DNA from: Euzebyaceae bacterium
Lineage (GTDB): Bacteria > Actinomycetota > Nitriliruptoria > Euzebyales > Egibacteraceae
DNA length: 9,387 bases
Direction of reading: 5' to 3'
NCBI GenBank assembly: GCA_013696915.1
Contig: JACCXR010000077.1
Coordinates: 1-9,387 of the forward strand
Every line of letters begins with the position of its first letter. Positions within the stretch are counted from its first letter, which is position 1. The notes under the pieces were generated by a model. The model made no database searches. It saw only the letters and a list, made by a program, of their open reading frames with translations, and was not told where the DNA came from. This document shows, piece after piece, positions 5,311-9,387 of this stretch. The translations under genes and the position numbers were made by a program.

Positions 5311-6978
5311 TCACCGCGCGGCGGCATCCCGGGCCGGTCGCCGCGTCGGGCCGCGCAGGCGCCCGGGACCGTCGGCGGCGCCGTGCACGGCGTAGGAAGC
5401 CGTCGCCCGGCCCTTCGCCCGGTACATCGCCCGGTCGGCCTTGCGGAGGAGGTCCGCGCAGGTCTCGTCGGCCGACCCGAGTGCGATGCCCACGCTGGCC
5501 TTGACGACGAGCTCGCGGCCGTCGACGAGCATGGGGGCGCTCAGCGCCTCGGCGATCCGATGGGCGGTGGTCACCGCCACAGCCTCGTCGGAACCCGGCT
5601 CGAGCAGGATCGCGAACTCGTCACCCCCGAGCCGGGCGGCGGTGTCACCCGTCCGCAGGCAGCGGCGGAGCCGGTCGGCGATCCCGCGGAGGACCTCGTC
5701 GCCGGCCTGGTGCCCCAGGGTGTCGTTGACGAGCTTGAAGTCGTCGAGGTCGAGCAGCAGCACGGCCGCGCCCCGGCCGTCGGCGTGGCGGACGGACAGC
5801 GCGTGGTCCACCCGCTCCGCGAACAGCGCCCGGTTGGCGAGAGCGGTCAACGGGTCGTGGAAGGCCTGGTGGGCCAGCTGCTCGGTGAGGGCGGTCACGG
5901 CGGCCAGCGACATGGAGAGCCGGCCGTGCTCCAGGCAGGCGCCGACGTGGCCGGTGAGCAGCTCGAGCAGCTTGAGGTCGTTAGCGACGAAACCGCCGGG
6001 CTCCTCCGGCCGGTACCCCACGAGCATCATGCCGACGATCCTCTGCTCCCAGCGCACGGGCGCGACCATGGCCTCGCGCAGGCCGCGAGCTGCGAGGCCG
6101 GCGCTCAGGGGGCCGGGCCGGTCGCCACCGCTGATCACCGCGGGCCCGCCGGCTTGGACGAAGCGCACCTCGTGGTCTTCACCACCCTCGGGTCCGACGG
6201 GGCCCAGCGGGTGCGCGGCGTCGGCCGGGCCCAGGCTCGCCCGCAGCGCCGGCTCCTGCTCGTTGCCCGAGAACAGGGTCAGCTCGGCGAAGCCGGCGTC
6301 GAACATGGCTCGAGCCTGCCTGAGCGCCGCGGCGACCGGGTCGGTGACCTCGGCCGAGGAGCGCTCCGCCAGCACAGACGAGTACAGCAGCTCGAGCCGG
6401 TCGTGGCGGGCCTGCTGCGTGGCATGCGCGCGGTACACCATCACGAGCATCGCCGTGGGGGGAAGCAGCAGCCAGGCGGCCCCGGGGCTGGTCCCCAGGA
6501 ACAAGACCGCTGCGAGCGCCAGGCAGCCGCTGGTCACGGTGACCGCCAACGCCGCCACGAGCGGATGGCGACCTCGTCGCCCTCCTGCCCGTGGCGGCGC
6601 CGGATTCGCCCGCCAGGCGGCCACCGACGTCACCAGCGCGCCCGCCGCCGCCACCCGGCCCGCCGGCGCAACCGGACCGACCGCCCCGGCGACGACCGCG
6701 AGCACCGTCAGTCCGAGCACCGTCCCGGCCGTGACACGCAGCAGGTGCCGGGCATCGGCTCCTCGCGGACGGCGTGCCCCCCGCACCACGCCGACGACTG
6801 CGCCGAGCAGACGGGACCACGCCAGCGTCAACCAGGAGGCGCAGCACAGGCCGAGCACAAGGAGGAACTCGACCGCGCGGATTCCGCGCGCGTGCGCGAG
6901 AGGCAGAACGGAGGTCGTTGCCGGGCCACTTCCGGAATCCCGGCCGTCTGCAGAGGTCACCAATCGCCCGTCGCCCAC
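5311..6978 (-). CDS. Membrane diguanylate cyclase (GAF-like + GGDEF)
   Basis: The product is 555 aa from GTG 6978, with G-rich ribosome-binding sequence just upstream. Residues about 33-205 are hydrophobic with roughly five or six membrane spans. Residues about 215-370 resemble a GAF sensor (RASLGPADAAHP, then MVAPVRWEQRIVGMMLVGY). The GGDEF domain follows: DPLTALANRALF, LLLDLDDFKLVND with both Asp of the metal site, GHQAGD, and GGDEF at 451-455. RTGD lies exactly five residues before GGDEF, the position of the RxxD inhibitory site, so product feedback by cyclic-di-GMP is expected. There is no EAL or HD-GYP domain. The reaction is 2 GTP to cyclic-di-GMP at the inner face of the membrane. It converges with the acidic-peptide cassette and diverges from the gene at 7176. 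Unlike the GGDEF protein at 1-782, all catalytic residues are present. Confidence 0.93.
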   Translation of the reverse strand: MGDGRLVTSADGRDSGSGPATTSVLPLAHARGIRAVEFLLVLGLCCASWLTLAWSRLLGAVVGVVRGARRPRGADARHLLRVTAGTVLGLTVLAVVAGAVGPVAPAGRVAAAGALVTSVAAWRANPAPPRAGGRRGRHPLVAALAVTVTSGCLALAAVLFLGTSPGAAWLLLPPTAMLVMVYRAHATQQARHDRLELLYSSVLAERSSAEVTDPVAAALRQARAMFDAGFAELTLFSGNEQEPALRASLGPADAAHPLGPVGPEGGEDHEVRFVQAGGPAVISGGDRPGPLSAGLAARGLREAMVAPVRWEQRIVGMMLVGYRPEEPGGFVANDLKLLELLTGHVGACLEHGRLSMSLAAVTALTEQLAHQAFHDPLTALANRALFAERVDHALSVRHADGRGAAVLLLDLDDFKLVNDTLGHQAGDEVLRGIADRLRRCLRTGDTAARLGGDEFAILLEPGSDEAVAVTTAHRIAEALSAPMLVDGRELVVKASVGIALGSADETCADLLRKADRAMYRAKGRATASYAVHGAADGPGRLRGPTRRPARDAAAR

Positions 6979-7004
6979 CCCCTGCAGCCCTCCCCTCGGC
7001 CCAT

Positions 7005-7033
7005 GTAGCCGCCTGGCTACTCTGCGTAGTATA
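7005..7033 (-). promoter_or_regulatory. Possible promoter and leader hairpin for the diguanylate cyclase
   Basis: On the minus strand TATACT (7033-7028) sits in a local A/T-rich patch unusual for this window and is a good -10 match. At 17-base spacing the -35 hexamer would be AATCGT, which is poor. Downstream, GTAGCC (7005-7010) and GGCTAC (7015-7020) form a 6-bp stem with a 4-base loop inside the predicted untranslated leader of the gene starting at 6978. This is a pattern match only. Confidence 0.35.
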
Positions 7034-7175
7034 CGACATCGGCGGGGAGGACGATTTCCCCCATTGTGGGGATCTTTCGTCGACCCCCTCTGGCACCCCG
7101 GCCGACGAGTTCAGCGGCTGGGCGGCGGTGCTGCCCCCTCCGGTCGTCAGGGCTCGTTGCGGGTAGGGTCCGTCC

Positions 7176-8021
7176 GTGCTGATCCACCTCGTCGCCGACT
7201 ACGGCCTCGGCGATCTGGCCTTCGCCGAGGTCGCGCAGCGGCTCGCCACCCGAATCCCGGGAGCCGCCGTGGTCGGAGTGCCGGTCCCCGCCTTCGACAC
7301 GGTGTCAGCCGGATTCTGCGTCGCACAACTGGCGCTGAACGACGGCCCGCCCGCACGGATCGTCTTCCACAATGTCGCGCCCCGGTCCGACGACGAGGAT
7401 GCCCGTCCCGACAACGAAGGCGAGCGGCTCTCCGTCGCTCAGGTGGGCGAGGTCCTGGTCGTCGGGCCGAACGCCGGGCACGTCCTGTCGTTCCTGCGCG
7501 ACGGCGCGCCGACGCTGCACGAGGTCGACGTGCCCGCGGGCGGTTCGCAGTTCCGCTCCCGTGACCTGTTCCCGGACGCCATCGCCGATCTGGTGGCCGG
7601 CCGCGACGTCAGAGGTGCCGCCATCCCGCTCGACCGCGTGCCCCCGCCGCCCTCCGAGCAGGTCGTATACGTCGATGGCTACGGGAACGTGAAGACCAGC
7701 TGGACGGCGGCACCGGCCGACGAGGGCACGACCGTGGCCGTCACGATCGGGCGCACGACCCTCCCCGCGGTCGTCAGCGACGGCACCTTCGCCGTCCCAC
7801 AGGGAACGTTGTCGTTCGCCCCGGGAAGCTCCGGGTGGCCGACCGCCGATGGCGGGCGTCGCCGGTTCTTCGAGTTGCTGCTCCGCGGGGGCAGCGCGGC
7901 CGAACGCTTCGGCGGGACCCGCGCAGGTGAGCGCGTCGAGATCGGCGAAGCGCAGGGTGGGGCGGGTCAGGCGGTCGGCGACGGAGCTCCGCCGCCCGCG
8001 GCCGGACCCCGGGCGTCCTGA
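7176..8021 (+). CDS. Divergent SAM hydroxide adenosyltransferase (DUF62) family protein
   Basis: The product is 281 aa from GTG 7176 (weak TAGGGT upstream). Family landmarks are in order: an N-terminal ADYGLGD (7-13) in place of TDFGxxD, VGPNAGHVL (96-104) in place of GPDNG, RSRDLFP (127-133) in place of HGRDIF, and DGYGNVKT (167-174) in place of DxFGNxxTN. These fit the SAM hydrolase/fluorinase/chlorinase superfamily, which cleaves S-adenosylmethionine to adenosine plus methionine or to a halogenated adenosine. The catalytic Asp-Arg-His triad is not visible: the VVDPGVG loop is replaced by IVFHNVAPR (62-70) and the FHGRD His by Arg127. It may bind a nucleoside without classic hydrolysis, or use a different mechanism. 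The last ~25 residues are low complexity (Gly/Ala/Pro), and the 3' end overlaps the converging oxygenase gene by 55 bases. It is divergent from the diguanylate cyclase. Confidence 0.75.
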   Translation: MLIHLVADYGLGDLAFAEVAQRLATRIPGAAVVGVPVPAFDTVSAGFCVAQLALNDGPPARIVFHNVAPRSDDEDARPDNEGERLSVAQVGEVLVVGPNAGHVLSFLRDGAPTLHEVDVPAGGSQFRSRDLFPDAIADLVAGRDVRGAAIPLDRVPPPPSEQVVYVDGYGNVKTSWTAAPADEGTTVAVTIGRTTLPAVVSDGTFAVPQGTLSFAPGSSGWPTADGGRRRFFELLLRGGSAAERFGGTRAGERVEIGEAQGGAGQAVGDGAPPPAAGPRAS

Positions 8022-8992
8022 TCGCCGTAGAGGAACGACAGCAGGACGAACCGACGCCCGGCCGTGACGTCGAGCACCTCGTGGAGGTGCGAGCACGAGA
8101 AGAGTAGGGCTGCCCCCGCATCCGGCCTGTAGAGGTCAGGTCCGTACTCCGGGAACCTGAGTTGGCCGCCCTCGTAGCCGTCGTTGAGGTTGAGGGTCAG
8201 GGCGAAGCGCCGATGCGCCGTCGTGGGGCTGAGATTGTCGCGGTGCGGCCGGAAGAACCCTCCGCCGGAGGCGTCGTAGCAGCCGATCTTGAACCCCTCG
8301 AACCGCGTCCCGCGGAAGGCGAAGGCCTTCTGGAGTTCCGGCATGACCCGCCGTCCGATCGCTGCCGTGAGCCGTCGCGCCACGTCGGGGTCGGTCACGG
8401 TGTGGTCGCGCCGTCGCTTGAACACCGGGCGCAGCGCGTCCGCCCGGCCCCCGGCCGCTGAACGCTCCACGCCGGTCTCGGTGTTGCCCGCCTGCCACAA
8501 GCCGATGATCTCCTCCCGCTCCGCGACATCGAGGACGTCCGGTACGAGCATCACCGGGGCCTGGCTCCGGACGACGCGAGGCGGGCCCGGCTCCGGAGGA
8601 AGCGCGGCGAGGATGCGCGCAATGGTGGCGTCGGAGTGCTCGAAGGCGGTCAGCACCCTCAGGTTCGGGTCGAGGACGAACACGGCCGGCGCCGTGTCCG
8701 CGCCATAGCGCCGCGCCACGGCGCCGTCCGTGTCGACGAGGACCGGGAGCGGCAGCGGGTTGGCAGGGGCCGACGGGGCGAGGAGATGGGTTGAGACCGG
8801 ATATGGCGCGGACTCCGCAAGTGCCGCAGCGACGCTCGCCAGTTCCTCGGGCGGCCGGGTGCCGGTGTGGATCAGCACTGTGGGGCGGCCACCCGCGTGG
8901 GCGTAGAAGCGTGTCGGAGTGCCGTCCGGCCCCGGCAGGACGAAGTCGGGCGCCCGCATCCCCCTGGCCAGCAGCGGAGCGCGGTCGGTCAC
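7967..8992 (-). CDS. Thioredoxin/peroxiredoxin-like domain fused to prolyl-4-hydroxylase-type oxygenase
   Basis: GTG 8992 has GGGGAG with 7-base spacing; the product is 341 aa. Residues 1-135 resemble an AhpC/TSA-type thioredoxin fold (RGMRAPDFVLPGPDGTPTRFY, then a VFVLDPNLRVL strand), but the peroxidatic site reads TVLIHTGTRPPEE with no Cys; the only cysteines are C238 and C300. Residues about 145-325 are a 2OG-Fe(II) oxygenase of the prolyl-4-hydroxylase type: CYDASGGGFFRPHRDN with H250-x-D252, GYEGGQLRFPEYG, the distal His H304 in SHLHEV, and R313/R314 for 2-oxoglutarate. It is therefore probably a working protein or peptide hydroxylase with a non-catalytic redoxin domain. The gene starts 43 bases after the stop of a Pro-rich reading frame on the same strand, a possible substrate. 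Alternatives include hydroxylation of another protein or a small molecule. Confidence 0.9.
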   Translation of the reverse strand: MTDRAPLLARGMRAPDFVLPGPDGTPTRFYAHAGGRPTVLIHTGTRPPEELASVAAALAESAPYPVSTHLLAPSAPANPLPLPVLVDTDGAVARRYGADTAPAVFVLDPNLRVLTAFEHSDATIARILAALPPEPGPPRVVRSQAPVMLVPDVLDVAEREEIIGLWQAGNTETGVERSAAGGRADALRPVFKRRRDHTVTDPDVARRLTAAIGRRVMPELQKAFAFRGTRFEGFKIGCYDASGGGFFRPHRDNLSPTTAHRRFALTLNLNDGYEGGQLRFPEYGPDLYRPDAGAALLFSCSHLHEVLDVTAGRRFVLLSFLYGDQDARGPAAGGGAPSPTA

Positions 8993-9035
8993 CTCGGATC
9001 TCCCCGGAAGCGTGCCATGGCAGCCTGGACGTCGG

Positions 9036-9387
9036 TCAGGAGGGCGTGACCGGCCACGAGGCCTCGGGCGCGAAGGCGTCCGCCGACGGCGGCACCGGCG
9101 CGTCTGGGACGGTCGGTTCGGTCGGCGGCGGCGGAGGCGGATCGACCGGCGGAGGCGGATCGACCGGCCGAGGCGGATCGACCGGCGGAGGATCAACCGG
9201 CGGAGGATCAACCGGCGGAGGATCAACCGGCGGAGGCGGCTCGACCGGCGGAGGCGGCTCGACCGGCGGAGGCGGCGGCGGCGGAGGATCGACCGGCGGA
9301 GGCGGAGGATCGACCGGCGGAGGCGGAGGATCGACCGGCGGAGGCGGAGGATCGACCGGCGGAGGCGGAGGCGGCGGAGGATCGACC
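9036..9387 (-). CDS. Proline-rich repeat protein, C-terminal tail only
   Basis: This frame is open from the right edge to TGA at 9038-9036 and gives 116 residues. The first 88 are thirteen units of VD or VE followed by 3-8 residues, all Pro except one Arg (VDPPRP). The last 28 are a non-repeated acidic/Pro tail starting TEPTVPDAP and ending WPVTPS. All repeat units are multiples of three bases, so the frame is kept throughout. The N-terminus, and so the identity of the protein, is outside the window; such tails occur on many actinobacterial membrane and envelope proteins. It would lie in one operon with the prolyl-hydroxylase-like fusion downstream. Caution: on the plus strand the same bases are also open from a GTG at 9046 (after AGGAGG, but only 2 bases away) as a Gly/Ser/Thr repeat protein. 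G/C use at third positions is equally high for both readings, so strand is not settled. Confidence 0.5.
   Translation of the reverse strand, partial: VDPPPPPPPPVDPPPPPVDPPPPPVDPPPPPVDPPPPPPPPVEPPPPVEPPPPVDPPPVDPPPVDPPPVDPPRPVDPPPPVDPPPPPPTEPTVPDAPVPPSADAFAPEASWPVTPS
9123..9387. repeat. Tandem 15/18/21-bp G-rich repeats (VD/VE-polyproline units)
   Basis: Thirteen imperfect units share a CGATCC/CGAGCC-type core (on the minus strand) followed by CCT/CCG codons. Units are 15, 18, 21, 24 or 30 bases, always a multiple of three. They run to the window edge, so the array is longer than seen. Length steps of three bases and near-identical units point to slippage or unequal recombination under frame-keeping selection. 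Confidence 0.9.

Noticed and set aside
7059..7071. CCCC-ATTGT-GGGG palindrome as an operator or terminator
   Set aside because: The stem is only 4 bp with no extension, too short to stand out in DNA this GC-rich.
9123..9387. CRISPR array
   Set aside because: There are no unique spacers; units are contiguous, differ in length by multiples of three bases, and form a coding low-complexity repeat.

Overview
The window is very GC-rich DNA with strong G/C preference at third codon positions, frequent GTG starts (one likely TTG) and protein families typical of high-GC Actinobacteria. I cannot name the genus from the sequence alone. There are no rRNA, tRNA, insertion-sequence or CRISPR signals. It reads as a chromosomal stretch dense in signalling proteins and iron-dependent oxygenases.

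Layout. (1) Bases 1-782, minus: the N-terminal part of a GAF-GGDEF protein that runs off the left edge. (2) 1058-1252, plus: a small unrecognised 64-aa protein with a perfect AGGAGG ribosome binding site. (3) 1267-2673, minus: an orphan membrane histidine kinase. (4) 2861-5221, plus: a compact three-gene cassette made of an 80-aa Asp/Gly-rich repeat peptide, a JmjC/cupin-4 2-oxoglutarate oxygenase, and a sucrase/ferredoxin-like thioredoxin-fold [2Fe-2S] protein. The last two genes overlap by 8 bases. (5) 5311-6978, minus: a membrane GAF-like/GGDEF diguanylate cyclase with intact catalytic and inhibitory sites. (6) 7176-8021, plus: a divergent member of the SAM hydroxide adenosyltransferase (DUF62) family that lacks the usual catalytic triad. 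(7) 7967-8992, minus: a thioredoxin/peroxiredoxin-like domain fused to a prolyl-4-hydroxylase-type 2OG-Fe(II) oxygenase. (8) 9036-9387, minus: the C-terminal tail of a proline-rich repeat protein that runs off the right edge.

The most interesting unit is the 2861-5221 cassette. It has the gene order expected of a small ribosomally made, post-translationally modified peptide: a short repetitive acidic substrate, an oxygenase whose relatives hydroxylate protein side chains, and an iron-sulphur redox partner. A 9-bp perfect inverted repeat brackets the gap between the peptide gene and the oxygenase start, which could set peptide-to-enzyme stoichiometry. The working hypothesis, that the repeated Asp residues are hydroxylated, is inference and not shown by sequence.

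A second possible enzyme-substrate pair lies at the right edge. The prolyl-hydroxylase-like fusion sits directly downstream of, and on the same strand as, a tail made almost entirely of VD/VE plus runs of 3-8 prolines. Coding strand there is not certain, because the same repeats also give an open Gly-rich frame on the other strand. Two GGDEF proteins and a kinase in 9 kb suggest a signalling-rich neighbourhood, but nothing in the sequence ties them to the peptide cassette.
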